A DNA stretch of 64,000 bases from Onchocerca lupi (Eukaryota > Nematoda > Chromadorea > Rhabditida > Onchocercidae). The DNA lies in NCBI GenBank assembly GCA_028564675.1, contig JAOVVO010000163.1, positions 62,001 to 126,000 on the forward strand, given 5' to 3'. Positions 48,301 through 63,300 of this stretch are shown here, piece after piece (positions within the stretch are counted from its first letter, which is position 1; each line of letters opens with the position of its first letter). The position numbers and the translations under genes were made by a program. The notes under the pieces were generated by a model. The model did no database searches. It saw only the letters and a list, made by a program, of their open reading frames with translations, and was not told the origin of the DNA.

Positions 48301-51300
48301 TCCCTAACTTTAATTATGGCTAAACGAATATGATTTATTGGCTGCGGAATATGAATGAGACGGATTTATCAGCATAATATCTTATTCCATATATGCCGAG
48401 ATTTCAGACGACGAGATAAAGAAGAAATTGAACGGAAATTCCGACGCTTAAATGAACGGTTTGAACGATTAGACACAGAGAAAAATGCGACACAAAAGGC
48501 AATTGAGCAACTTCAAAATGAAATTCATTCACTTAATATGTTGGTTACCGTTTATAAATTGTTTAGCTCCAAAAGATTCAAAGTTTCTGGATCTGGAAAA
48601 TCAATTTGCCTTATTTCTAATTCAAGAGAAATCATCTGTTTGTAATCTAAATCTAAAAATCATCTATATATAATCTAGAAAAAATCGAAATCATCTCTGT
48701 AATTCCTTATTTGTAAAACGCATTTTTTTGCAAAGATAATTATTACATTTCGTCAATTTTCACTATTTATATGTAATTTAACATAATAATTGCGGTTTTA
48801 GCAATCATCAGGAAACCTTAAATGCAATCTTCACGAGACAGCAAGAAGAACTTACTGAGCGTCGAAAACATTTTGAATATGAACTGGAAGAACGCGATAT
48901 GGATAGTACCCAGAGACTCTCGATCTTAAAGAATGAACTCGAAAAGTTCAGAAATGAAGTGGAAGAACTTCGGGGTCAACTTCGAAATGCTCAAGCTGAT
49001 TGTATGGCGGAGCGTCGTCGAATAGCTGAAAAAGGTTAGAGATTTGTTATTTTATTTTCAATCCACCATATTTCTTTCAATTTGACACTTTTTTTTTCAA
49101 TTGTTTTGCTGTTTAAAACAAATTGGACAATTTGATAGGGAAAAAAAACTGCAATCTTTATAACATTATTCCATTATTAAAAGCTAATGGTGCTATTTAT
49201 TGCTTCATTAAGCTGCCAGTAATTTGATAGCTTAACGACCAGTCATGACCATAAAACAGTAATATGTTTTAATTATTTAATCATACTTCCATAGAGTTTG
49301 TCGGATTAGATTCTAAAGCAGTCAATATTTTCTGTTGGAAATAATTCAGCATGATGAATCATAGTACAAAATATTTTCGTTTTTACGGAAAATTGTTTTA
49401 ATTGTAAAATTATTGCAAATTTTTAGAAAATATCATTCTCGAGCATCAGTTAGCATTGCGAAATTCACGCGATGAAAACAGAGATATTAGAGTTGCGAGT
49501 GATGCGAAAGATATACGTATTGTAGAATTGCAGCGACATACTGATGATTTAGAATTAGAATCGAAACTGAAGGACGAAACTTTAAACGAAGTAAGTTTAA
49601 ATTAGTCATTAAAAGTAAAAGTATATCATAGTAATATTGTCATATGATCAAAGTACACCTGTACTATGCTTTGATTAATTATTTATTTAGTGAGTTCAAT
49701 TTATATGTTTTCTTCCAGCTACGAAATGAAAAATCAATTCTGATGACTGAGAATGCTTCGCTATTAGCGGATATCAATACATTACGTGCTAATGTGATGG
49801 AAAATAGGAACACAATAGAGCAAAATGAGGAAGCTTTGGAAAGTATGTTCAAAATATTAATACTTGAAATATATCAGGAGTTGATAACAAATATTGTCAA
49901 ATGATTGAATTCGTCCTTTGAAGGCGATAAAAGTATCTACAGAAAATTTAGATATAATTTTAGTTTGTTTCGATGAGGAAAGTGAAGGATAGAGTTCTTG
50001 GTGAATATAGAGTTGCAAGTGCAGTTTCAAAAAACTAAATATGGATTAAATTGATATTATTTTGCCGAAATTTGCTAATTTCTTAATCTTTTCTTAAACA
50101 TTATTGCATTAGTTTAAAACTGGTTCAATTGATCTGAAATTAGAAATTGTTTCCTGTCCCGAATCTAGCAAGTTTGATTGAGTATAAATTTTTACTGTGA
50201 TATGATTGAAATGTAGATTTCTCACCAACAACTTAAAAGAAGATTATTGACTTTCGCCAAGAATTTTAATTTTAGTTAGAAAAAATACAAATTGAAATAG
50301 AATAAAGTTTTTGATTCACAAAATTTTTTTTTTATTTAGATTAACAGATTTTTTTACCTGTTTCAGTTTCTTTTGTCATGCGGAGACTAGTGTATTGAAG
50401 TATACTTGGACACAAAACTAAAACTTTTTTTTTTTATTGTTTTTCTATAGTTTTCCATTATTTCAGATGCGACCACAAAAATTTCTGGAATTACGAAGCA
50501 GCTAAAAGATCGTGATCAGAAAATTTTATTGCTGGAGAAAACATTGGCAGATTATGAACTCAAAATTGATTCGGTCCGATTAAGTTTTTTCTTTTATATT
50601 TTCGGTTTCTTCGGATATTTAATTCTTTCAACTGAAGCGAATGCATGCGAAGTTCATCTAAAATATTATATAACAAAAAAATTATACTCAGTTTAATCAA
50701 TGAATAGATTGTCTTGTGAAATCTTTCAAAATGCATAATATAACCAAAAGATTTTAATAATGCAGAATATATGATGAAACATATGAGATCTATTATTTTT
50801 CTTTTTTTTACCAGGTAAATGAACAGATTCTTAAAACTAAGATGGAGCAGACGATGAAAATGGAAGAATTTGAACAAAATACTGGGTTGATTGCGAAACT
50901 CAACCAAGAAAAATCGATACTCTTGAAGTAGCCTTATTCAAAATTCTTATGTAACGAAAATAAAAAGTTTTAATTTATACATCTTGCACCTTCTTTGTGT
51001 GTTTGAATTTGATTTGCACCACTTCTTTTTAATTCATTTTATCCTGAAATTAAAAATTATTTTTAATCGATCAAGATCACATTTTCGTTTGATTTCGAAT
51101 TTCTTCTCGGCAAGTCTGATTCAAATTATTATATATATTAACTTTAAAAAAATTTTTCCTCTTAAAGTAATCCTCTCGGTCGTAAGTTGGGTCGCTAGGT
51201 GTTGCAGAAGCTACAGTTATTTCTATAGCCGTTAGGTAAAAACTAATTTGTAATGATTAGGGGAAAGATGAATTAGAAAATAACAAATGATATCTTGTTC

Positions 51301-54300
51301 TTTGCTGCACAAATCAGTTTTTTTTTTTTTTTTTTTGCATTAAAATTTATGTCACATATCTCTTTAATTTTTAAAACACCAAAATAAGGGATGGAAAAGA
51401 AATCGAAGAGAAAGGAATCATTCTTTTAAATTAAGCTGTTAATTAAGTTCCTTTAAAAGTTGAAAAAAAAGGAAGGAGTTTATTATTTAAAATTCACATT
51501 GTGTTGTATTTTTTCATTATGTGTCGTTTTGTTTCACCTAGTTGTTTTCCTAATCGTCCTTTTATTTTTTCTTTCAAATATATATCACTGTTAAGTTTGT
51601 TGATAACAATTCTTATCACAGTATTGTCCTAACTGCCTCACTATAGTGTTTGTTCTGTTCCGGTTATTTCACCGTTGCAAACTGTTTTAGCACGCTGAGC
51701 ACGTTGACGAATTCATTAGGTTATCATAGTATTATGAATTATTTTTAATGTAACAGCAGTTTGATATTGCCAAAATTGAGCTCTTAAAGTTGAAATATTT
51801 CGTATTTCATTTAACTCATTTATTAGGAAGCTTTTCTTGATATTTGGATGCAAAATAAAATACTTTCCAGAAATTTGAAAAATATAATAAAGCTTTCTAA
51901 TATGTAAGATGAATTTTAGGATCTTAGCTTAGATCATTTTGTTTTAAGTGAACCGATAAATTTATGCACAATCAGATAAAAAATAAAAATTTAAATTCTA
52001 ACAATATAGTAAACGTTTTTTCCAAGATATCCATGCCTCTTAAAATTGATGTTTATCAGTAGTTTGATTGTTTTTTTTCCTTATTATATTATTTATAAGT
52101 AATTATCTCATCCATCTTGATATAAATTTCTTGAAATAGCAATAAATTTATCAGTTTTAAAATTGTTCGAAAGTTTTACATTTCAGAGAACGTTCAGAGT
52201 TGGAGAATGAGCTTGATCGAATGTCTAATGCTACGATTGAATTGGAGAAAAAGATTACAGATCTAGAAAAATGCATTGAAAGCCATGTTGCTCAGGCAAG
52301 AAAATTTCAATTAATCTCCAATTGTAATTTAAACTTGCAATCCATTTCTCAACTGTAATTTAAACTCGTAATAATGATTTTCAGATGAATGATTGTGAGT
52401 TCGTCGGTAATTTGATTGTGATTCTGCAAAGGCTCATTTTTCTCATCGATTATTTATTCGTAGAAAATTTATTTTCAGGAAGCAGCACTTCATGATATTG
52501 TGGAAGAATGCAGAGTGAAAGAGCGCGAAGCGTCGCAAGCATTAGCTAACTCCCAATTTGAAATAGCTCGACTGAATGGTTTGTTTGCAATGATATGATT
52601 AAAGATTAGCTTATAATTTAGCAATTTATTGAAAAGTAGCTTATAATTTAATAATTTATTGGAAATTATCTTATAATTTAGCAACTTTTCCGAGATTTTA
52701 GTTGTGCCCATAGTTAATAATTGTTTGCGAGAGAATTAAATTGATCAAATTTTACTAATAAGACGAAAAGTTCGAATTTTATGCTTCATTAATACTATAC
52801 TAAAACGAAATTTATTGGCTTTTAATAATATTTGAAGTAAATCAGCTAATTTCTGTTATTTTCTCAAATATAAAATATTATTGAGTAATGTGCTGACTAA
52901 GAAGCTATTTGTGAATCAAGTGAGATCTATTTGTGAAACTTTTAATTATAGCTTAAATGAATCAAATATTTAGAATATTCCAGTTTTTTTTCTCTTTTTT
53001 AATTTTAGCTTTTTTGTCTTTTTCCAGAAATGGCCGATAAAATTAAGTCAGAGCATAATGCTGAATTGAAGCGAGTTCATCGTGAATATAGAGAAACAGA
53101 GAAAAAAGTTATCCAAAAGAAGACCGAAATCGAAAATTACGATGATACAATATTTACTCTACGTAAAAATAAGGTAAGATTTTCGAGTAATAAGAAATCA
53201 AGAATTAAATCAGTTTTAAATTCTCATAATTAATAATATGGCGATTTCTGCTTATATCATATTTTATATGATCATAATTACATTTTTAATTACGATATAC
53301 AATTTCATTAACATCCTTAAATTATTACGTAAACTTGTAATTTCTCCTTTTCCGAGTCGCCTGATCACCGTTATGGTACTAATACGTAAGAGAAAGCTTA
53401 AGCATTAATACACATCGATGCCTCATTAGATTTTATAATAAGTACTACTAAAAAATGTCACGAGTTGATCAGTGAATAGAAACGAATTTTTCGAATTGTA
53501 TAAATTCAAATCGAGGTCAAATGCGGATAAATCAAATTTAAATCTAAAATGAAATTTAATCAATCTGAATCAGAGCTGAAATGAATTGAAATTATACTTA
53601 AATCAGTAGTCAAATTGTAATTTATTCTCTTATTCAATATGGAACTACTGACTTTTAGGTCAAATTTTGATCAAATCAAAGATTTTTGTTTACAGGAATA
53701 TTTGGAGAAATCATTAGCTGTAGCTGAAGAAAAAATGAAAGAACTTTCTTTGCGATGCGATAATGTAACATTTGAAAAAGAAAAATTGCGCATTCAATTG
53801 GATGAGGAAAAAGAACGATGTGAAAAAAAAATGGCTTCGTTACGTCGACAATTAAATGCTATTCAAGAACGATTTATCGAAGAAAGTACAGAATGGGAAA
53901 GAATTTGTGCTGAGGTTGGTTTTGTTTTATCAGAAAGAATGAGTTAGCTATTTGAAATATACATCATGCCAAATAATTTTTCTCTACAATAGTTGAAAGG
54001 AGAAAAGAATTAGTATACTGATTGTTCTGGATTATTGACCGAACTATTCTTTTACCTTTCAACTTCTTTCCAAAATTATTATGCAATCTCAGTTTCCATA
54101 TTGTAAAGAAAATTGGATTTTTTATATTTAAAATGAAATAAATTTTCGTTTTTCTTTCCAATTAAGTTTATCGAACTTAGTAATTAATTTTTCTAAAATT
54201 TATAGAAATAGATTTTAAAATTAGAAATAGTTATATACTGTTTTTCTCTTCATAGCTATTGCATTTCCTTGTTAGAAGAGAAAATATATTCATTTAACTT

Positions 54301-57300
54301 TAAACTTTTTTTTTTTTTTTTTTTAGAAAGAAAGCTCGTATAATTTGGAAGTATTGGAAATGAAGAATGATATAAGAATGTTAAATGATAAACTTCAACA
54401 TAGTCAAGAAACAGAATCCAATTTGAGACGTAAATTGGTGGATTTAAATTTATTCATTGATCGCGAAAAAGATGCTGCTAAATTGTCGCAGTCGGAAATG
54501 GACAAGAAAGAGTAAGTAATTTTGAGATAATTTAAACTTGGATAAGGAATGACGGATAAATTATTTAGATTTATTCACTTTCAGCTATATTTTAAAGTTT
54601 TAGAGTGGAAAATTTTTTAGCGAGGAAATAAAATTTGAACTGGAGAAATTGAATCAAGAACGCCACAAATGGAACGAAAAAATAAGGTTGAAAGATGAGG
54701 AACTTATGAAAGCACGTTACAATATTGAAAATTTGCAAACAAAATGTTTGGGATTAGAAAAGACGCTTCAGTCTGTTGAAAGCCGTTTAGACAAAAGTAA
54801 TCGATTGTTTTCTATTGTTTCGTTTTAATACACAATTTACAATTAAAAATTAAAGTTAAATCTATATCAATAACAATATAAATGTTCGTTGTTCATTTCC
54901 GCACAACGTTTCATGTTCATCGATTGATTCGAAATTTTGAAACAATGTTGCACTCAAATAGGTGCGCGTTTCCATATAGATAAAGCGCAAATTTAAAATT
55001 TAAATTTCGGATATTTAAGTTTTTGAACAAATGAACATTTACATTTTTATTTATGTAGACCAACTGGATTCTGCCACGCAAAGGTAGCTGAGTCCAGTAA
55101 GTAAATAATAAAACAAATGATTAGATACTCATATTAGCAACTACATATGGCTTAATAAGTGATATGATAAAATATGCAACTGCTTGTGATATTAATGATA
55201 TATGATGATGGAAACTGAGTAATACTTTTAGTTTTTTACTTACTGCAATCATTATTGTCAACTTATTACTTTTATTGCTAGTACGATATCTCCAAAGATC
55301 TTTAGTTTTTCTTTTTTTTGATCAAAAAATTCATTTTAAGATTGCGCTGATTATCGGCTCAATACTAAAATATAATTTTTTCAAGAAACACAAGATTTAT
55401 CGATGGCTGAAAATGAAATAAAACAGATAGAAGATCGAATTGCATCACATAGAAATGAAGAAGCTGTTCTTAAAAGTAATCTTGCGGATAATGAACGAGA
55501 AATGAATGATCTAAAAATACAACGAGACGAGCTGAAAGTTTCATTGCAGGAAGCCTGCATTCAAGTCGAAGGTATAATTTTAACCAAATTTTCATTTTTA
55601 ATTTATCTAATTTTTTTTTCCTAATTATGTAACTTTTTTCTTTAAAAAAAAATATCTTGTTATGGAAACGTGCATGTTGAATGTAACTTGTTATTATAAT
55701 TTAGGAAGCTTTTTCTTAATTTTTATTCTTTCTGTTCCAAATAAATTTTCGCTCATAAATCTGTGTGAGTGAGAATTTTTGAAAAATTTTTATGGAATTT
55801 CAGGAAGACTAATATTGGAAACTTTTCATATTACTAGGAAATATATAATTTGTTAGATCTTGTGCACTTTTCATTTCTAAATTAGTGAACTGTATTTGTT
55901 TTTCTAACGAAAGGTTTATGAATTGTAGTAATGGCATCTTTTTAAATACAAATAATTTTTTTTTTTTTTTTGGAGGCGAATTTTTCGAAATGAATTTCCC
56001 TGCATTATTTTTCCCTTTTTTTTTTCGAAACGATTTTTTTGCGTCGTCTTTTTCCTCAGGAAAATTGTAGACTAATAACTAACCGACTCTCATATCATTT
56101 TGAGTTGAAGAAAATTATATTTCAGCCTGTAGTTGGATTATTCAAATCTATTCCATAAAATAAGTTGTAACAATTATTTTTCATATTAATTTATCGTTTA
56201 CTTGCTGAATAAAGCTAATATGGTAAATGAAAATTAACATAGGAATAAGTTAAATTCTTTTAATTAGCCACAGCAGTAATATTTACCATAGCTATCTTAG
56301 TTTTTTCATTTTCAATTTTATTTTATTTTTTTTTTTCATTTCAGAAATGAAGAATAACGAAGATTTTTTGCGAAAAGAGATTGGAATGATGAAAAGCAAA
56401 TTGCAAGATGAGGAGAAGCAAACAGAAAAATTATCAAACGATTTGAAGCAATTGGAGAATGAAGTAAATAATTTTGAAATTAGGAATGATTACTTGTAAT
56501 GGCATGGTTATGAAAATAGTAATGATTTAGAGGATTTAGGAATCCGAATAGTTATATTAAACAAATGAATAGATCATCCGTAATTTAGTTTTATCTTTTA
56601 AGTGACTTTTGATACTTAAACAAATTTGAAACTAAGGTTCTTTCGAACTGTTCAGTATTTCAGAATAAAAAGTTGGAAGTGGCATTATCAGTGAAAACGA
56701 ACGATTTATCGACCTTAACAGTTCAGTTCAAACAATCGGAAGATAAGCAAAAGAAGATGATAAGAGAGTTGGATGAAGAAAAAGAAAAGGTTTTGAAAAA
56801 GATATTTCTTCGACTGTTGATATCAGAATTCTGAAATTTTATATTGAATGGAAAATTTTGATACCTGTTGAAGTTCTGTCTTTTTTTTTTCTTTTTTTGT
56901 TCTTTTTAGCGCATTTATTTAATAAGAATTCTTTTTTAAAAAATTTATATATAAATACATATGTATTAAATGAACTGTTTAGCCATTATTTTTATTCGAG
57001 ATCGAACAAAAAAATTAAATGACATTAATGCTTTCGTATATATTTACTTGTTTATTTAATTAAATATTTATTTAATTCGAATGGCTCTGGTTTCTTTGTC
57101 TTTGTTAGTGAAGCTTGTTCTTAGAAGAAATCCATCTATTTATCATATTTCAATTTCAAAATTTTAACAGAGTTATGAAGCTGAAAAAACGATAGCAACT
57201 TTGCAAGCTGAAAATGGAAAATTATCAGATAAGCTAGATCATATATGTACTATTTTGGAGCAAAAAACAACAATAAATCAACAAGCAATGGATGATATGA

Positions 57301-60300
57301 TAGAAAACTATAAGGTTGCAGAAAAAGGTCGTATTGAAGCTATACATCAAATGGAAAATGTTGTTGCTGAATTGAACAATTTGAAGTAAGTCCTTTTTAT
57401 TTTTTATCATTTCATTCATAATTTTTTTCATCATTTATCGTGTTATAATCATGGAAAATTGAATGATAAATGTTGCTATATTCAAATAATGTTAATATTA
57501 CAGTGCCGGAATCCATTTTGTCCGAATCCAAGAATAGATTCTGGAATTTGAGCATTTTTTAAGGACTATAGTTTAGCAATAGAAAAATCCATTTATATTT
57601 CATTTATTGAAATTTGATTTATTTAATTTTGTTTATTGATTTTTCATACTTGGATATTTGGATATACTTTTGGAATTAGATAGAAGTTCAAAATTTTGTT
57701 GAATTCGATATTGAAAGACTCAGAAAACGCTGAATTAACGTAGATAATTACATAGCTTAATTCGATATACCATATGAGTAACCAAATTGTTTTGATGATG
57801 CAATTCAGGAAATGATAAGGTAATTTGATGAGTCAAAGTTTTTTTTAAATTCTCAAGTTATTAAATTTTTATTTTATTCTACATAGAAATTTGTTGGATA
57901 CTGAAAATGCGAAACGAGTCAACATTGAACAGAAATTAGCAGAATCTGAAATGACACGAAAAGAGCTGGTAGAAAAAGTGGCACAGTTTGAAAATAGCGC
58001 TAGAAAAGCATTAAGTTTTGCAAGTAAGCTCAATTTTCGACAAATATTTTCAGATATTTTCAGTAATTTAACAGACAATTACATTCAACTTTATTTATTA
58101 GCGAACTTGTGAATTTTTAATATATATATTCTTTTAATTTCTTGAAAACCACAGGATTTTTGATAACTAGCTGAAGATATTGGTTGTATAATCAAGAAAT
58201 AACTAATTTATCAGTTGATAATTTTCAAACATTCGGTTCCATTTGCAGAAACTCATAATCTCCCTTTATCTCGAACATATGCTTCAGAAATGGATACGGA
58301 AATAAGTCGAGATTTTTCGCGATCAGGTAAGTCATTATTTATAGAATGAAACTTATTTATTTATCTATGCTGCATCAATATTTATGACTGTATCATTCTA
58401 AATACGATAATACTAATAATCAATATGAAAATATTGAAACGTTTTTAATCTTTTGAAGATTTCTGAATTTTTTAAGCTTAAAATTTTCATATCTATAATT
58501 TGAGCTAAGAATCACGGCAGAATAAAGTGCTACAGATTTTTGAACAAAAATATTGCTTCAATAAATGATATTTTAGTGAAATTCAGATATATTTAACTAA
58601 TTTTACAACATTTAGATAAAGAACCTCTACGTCGCAGCAGTTCAGCATGTTTATCTCCTCACGTACGGTTTAATTTAAACTCTGACGTTGAATCGATTAG
58701 TCCTGAAAGTTTAAATATAAGTTCATCCATTGAAATAATATTTCGGCATTTGAAAGATCACATTGACGAGCTTGAACAGGCTAAGGTATCAATTTATAAT
58801 TTCTTATGTAATAATTATGTTTATACTAATATACTTTGAATTTATGCTTCTTTACAATACTTTGAGCAAATTTATATCTTTTACTTAGCCTATTTATGCT
58901 TAATAATTCTGTACTTAAATATTTTTATTATAAGATTCTTTACAAGAAATAATTTAATGAATGGTAATAATTCATGAAGGCTGATGAATCGACCGCACTT
59001 ATTCGTTTGAAAGCTGATAGAGAACGGATATCAGAAGAGAACCGAAAAAATCTAGATAAAATCCATTCATTAGAACGGAAACTAATCGAACTCGAAGAAG
59101 GTAAACTTTTATAATCATAATGTAAATTCTGAGATGAATTAAAAGTGTAATTTCGTCTGATTCTGAAAGTGTGAACAAACCGATGAGATTTTAAATCAAG
59201 CAGATTTCAAGAATAATTTCTAAATTTTCAAGATAAACGGCTCTTGGAATCACATCTTTCAAGTTCACGTCAGCTTCTGGTTTCTCAGGAGGAAAGCCTT
59301 CAAGCTAAAGAAAATGAACGCAAAGCACTGAAAACTCGTGTAGTAAGCGCTGATCTTCTCGCCCGTGATAAAGAAGCTCGTCTTTCTTCCTTAACTGTTA
59401 GTAAATTACGAGAGATTTCACTGAAAGTTTTAGTCCATTCTCTATATCTTAAAAACATAAAATGAACCATTTTGGTATATGAAGTACACTTAAATATAAA
59501 ACTAAAAATTGATATTTCCGAATTGTTGCAAATCTCGGAAAGGCAATTTGTGATATAATAATCATACTTTAAAAGTAATGATTTTGATGTGATGCCATAA
59601 TATGGGTGTAAATACATGATCTATCATATTGATGATAGCAATTCTCTTGCAAAATTTTCCTAACATTAATGTAGATTATGAGCATCGAGAATAATTTCAA
59701 AAACTAAATTTGATGTGGTGAATTTTAAAACTAATATCTATAGAAGAAAACTTGTATTTACAATTCGCACATAAATCTTCAGCAAAATCGGCGCGCAAAG
59801 ATAAATTTCAAGGATGAGAGTCACAATTATTTATCGTTCATGGCGTTACTTTGACCTACATTGTGCAATATCTTGTATTCATAGAGCGTGGCAAAGCTCA
59901 TTAGAATATTGTTATTGGGATATAGCGACACACAAAAAAAAGATTCTTATAAACAAAAAAGAGAAAAAAAATGATAGCAATTTCGAATTACTATATGGAG
60001 GGTTTATGATAATAACGTAATTATGTTTAGGAACAAGTAGCAGCTTTGAGAACCGAATTAGCGACAGTGGAAGATGAACGTAAAAAATTAGAAGAATTTC
60101 GGAAGATGTGGGAGGAAGAACGATTCTTACATGAATCCGCTCGTAAAGATACGGATAAGAAGATGGAACAATATTGGACAGACATGAAATCAGCAATTTC
60201 GGCAAAAGAGGTACCATTTATATTATTAGATATATCATAAAATTAATAAGAAACAGCACTGTACAACAAATTCTGAATAGATATCTCTTATTTTTGGTAA

Positions 60301-63300
60301 TATTTAGGAAGAATTCAAATTTAGAAAACAAGAAAAATTGAATTTAAAAATGTTTAACAGAAATTGGAAGAACGTTTGAGTGAGACGGAATATTTGCTTG
60401 CAAGAACACGTCAACAATGTGCAGAACTGGAAAAAGCGAACAAGGAATACAGAAATATGCTTGAGCAAGCGAAGGTAAAATATTGATTTATCAGTTTTTT
60501 CAATAAAGTTTTGAATTTTTTTTCCTGATAGCAAGGAGAAGCCTATATTAATATTAGTCAAAAATTCTTGGTGATCATGAATTTCAAATTTGTTTATTAT
60601 AATATATTTCCAGTGGATAAATTAAATCTTTACAATCCCGTTTCAAATCCTGATTAAATCACTTAAAAACTATGTGCATATGCCTCCAAATAAATAATTT
60701 AATATTGTTAAGGTAGATGAAGACTTAGGAGAAGATCGAGGCAAACAGGATGATCACACAAAGATCAGTGGCTCGGATTTATTGTCAAAATTAAACACAC
60801 TACAACATGAATATGACAACTGTTTGCTTAGATTACGAACCAGCGATTTAGCAAAACAATCTCTTGAGTATGTTTTCAAAATTCATTGGAATAATTTCAG
60901 GGATATGTTTGATTTTAATACATAAATGTGAATTTAGATTTTTATATTGCCAAGTTTTCCAGTTCATTATAAATATATAATGAGGAATATTTTGACGCTG
61001 TAAAAAAGTTTAGGATACGTTTTAAAATTTTTTAAATAATCCAAAGTAATGTCTCAATTGTATGATATAAAAAAGTTGTAGTATTTTAAACTAAAATTGT
61101 TTCATCATCTTTATTAATGTATGTATCAGTTTACGTATCCTTAGTAGTAATTATCATTTCTTTATTAGAAATGAGTTGGATGAAGCAAGAAATCGGCAGA
61201 AACAAACTTCTCATAGAATTGCTAATATGCAACATAAAGTGGAAGAATTGCTTGCGGAGAGGAATGGTTTGCAAGAGCGTTTAAATATTATGCAAAAGGT
61301 TTTTTTCTATTCTAGAAAAATTTTTATCTATCCTTTTTTTTTTTGTTTTTTTTTTAATTAATGTCGATTATTCCATTTTTTTTGAAAAAGAAAAATGATA
61401 TAGTTATAGATACTGAACCTCATCAATTCACTACAATATATCTTCCAGAAACATTAAAACTTTCTCCTCCTATGTATAGGGATGAATTTGGCATTAAATA
61501 ATAGAGCTTATGAAAACACAATAAATAGATGTCATGACAAATTAATAAGTCTTTTCTGTATTTTTAATTATATAAATGAAAAAGAAAATTGTTATTTAAA
61601 GCAAGGAATGGATAATAAACAGATGGAAAAGGACATATACACAGAGCTGGAAAAATTGCGAGCCGAAAAAATCATACTTCTTGCGGAGATTGAAGAATTG
61701 AAACGACGTTTAAATAGAGCTGAGGTGGAGCGTCGAGAATTTGATGCTTGTCGTGCACGTCTTGAAAGAGAACGTTTGACTCTAAAACGAAACATTGAAA
61801 CGGTAAATTTTACATTTTCGATTTCCAAGAAAAAAAAAATCCCCCATTTCTCAGATTTATTATCCAGTTTAGTTCCGTAGGTTGACTTGAAGGCTTTAAT
61901 TTTGCAGATCAATAGATCACTTATATAAATGACTAAATCGATCTACTAAGTGAATAAAACTTTTTTTTTTAAATATCTATTTTTGACTGATTTCTGTTAT
62001 GAATAGAACGGAACGGTACAACAATTAATATTATACCACAGGATATTATAAAATATGAATTGAGGACTACAACCATTCCATATTAAACGATACTGGATAC
62101 TTAGTGAGTGGAAATGGTAAATTGTAAAAATTTTGATGAGAATTTGAGATTTTAGAAATTTGAGAAATCGATGCATTTCCTAGATAACATTATTGTTATA
62201 GTGGTATTTTGACTTTTGTTTGTTTTTATTTTATCCACTTAAAAAATTTTGGATCGTAACAAATTTTAGCAAATTTTAATACATTATGTAAGTCTAATGA
62301 ATAAAAAGCTATCTGAATTCAAATTAAAAAATTAAAATAAAGCTTTTTCTAGTTGGAAGTAGAAAAACAACGGGCCGATGCAACAATGCGTCAAATAACA
62401 TCAGAACGTCAAGCATTAGATAAATCACTGACAACAATGGAAAAGGAGAACATGGAATTATACAGAAATTGCACACAACTGCAAAATCAGGTTAACTTAA
62501 TTCGATTTCAAAGTTTCCATTATTGCTATGTTAGCCATAAAATTTCCATGATGTTTAGTGTTAAATCCTTAATCCTTAATTTTTTTGATTTACGATTTAC
62601 ATGAAGAATAATTATCAAATTACCGCTGGACTCAATTTCATATCTATAATAAGACACTCAAAAATTTTTTTCTTTTCCTTTTTTTTTTTTTTCTTAAATC
62701 AGAAGCGAATACCAGTACTAGCACTCAATAAATGAAACAACATGGAAAAATACGGATTTGAAATCCCACTAAACAACTGCTTTTTAGGTTATCCAGCTTG
62801 AAAAAGAAAATAGTTCGAATTTGGTCAAAGAATCTGCAGCACAATTAAAAGCTTTGGAAAATAAGCTGTTGCTAGCTCAACGCGAAAGGCAGCAAGTAAT
62901 AATTTTCTGATTATTCTTATGTTGCAATAATTTTCACCAAATTTGTTTGGTTTCACAAAAGATTTGGTATCACAATCAAAATTTTCATCGTTGGGGGAAA
63001 TTTCATTACTCTTCATTTTACCTCAGTTGTTCAAATTAATTCAAACTGAACGGAAAATATTAGTTAATTACTTAATTTGAATTTAAAGAATTTGCTCTTG
63101 CGATACTTTTAATTTTGCACATATTTTTTTAGAATCAGCATTTATCAAATAAAGTTAACGATTTCAGCTCAGCTTCATTGTCATTGATTTCTAAAATGAA
63201 GATTCTAATCAATTTTTTAAGATTGAACAACTGCTCGAACAGCGAGAATTAGCATATGCGCACAAGATTAAACTATTCGAATCAAAAATAACAGCACTTA

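Larger units (their letters stand above)
47963..58326 (+). other. che-10: che-10 exons 11-29
   Basis: Exons: 47963-48167, 48408-48539, 48802-49034, 49427-49590, 49719-49842, 50467-50573, 50815-50927, 52187-52295, 52479-52578, 53028-53173, 53696-53914, 54327-54511, 54621-54796, 55386-55571, 56345-56463, 56664-56789, 57171-57385, 57887-58023, 58249-58326. They encode continuous coiled coil, about residues 370-1327. Exon 18 ends CAG|GCAAG, a GC-AG intron. Exon 29 encodes a short Ser/Thr-rich non-coil segment (THNLPLSRTYASEMD). Confidence 0.8.

Noticed and set aside
59814..60020. 68-codon frame in a che-10 intron
   Set aside because: It lies between two well-supported exons that join in phase without it.
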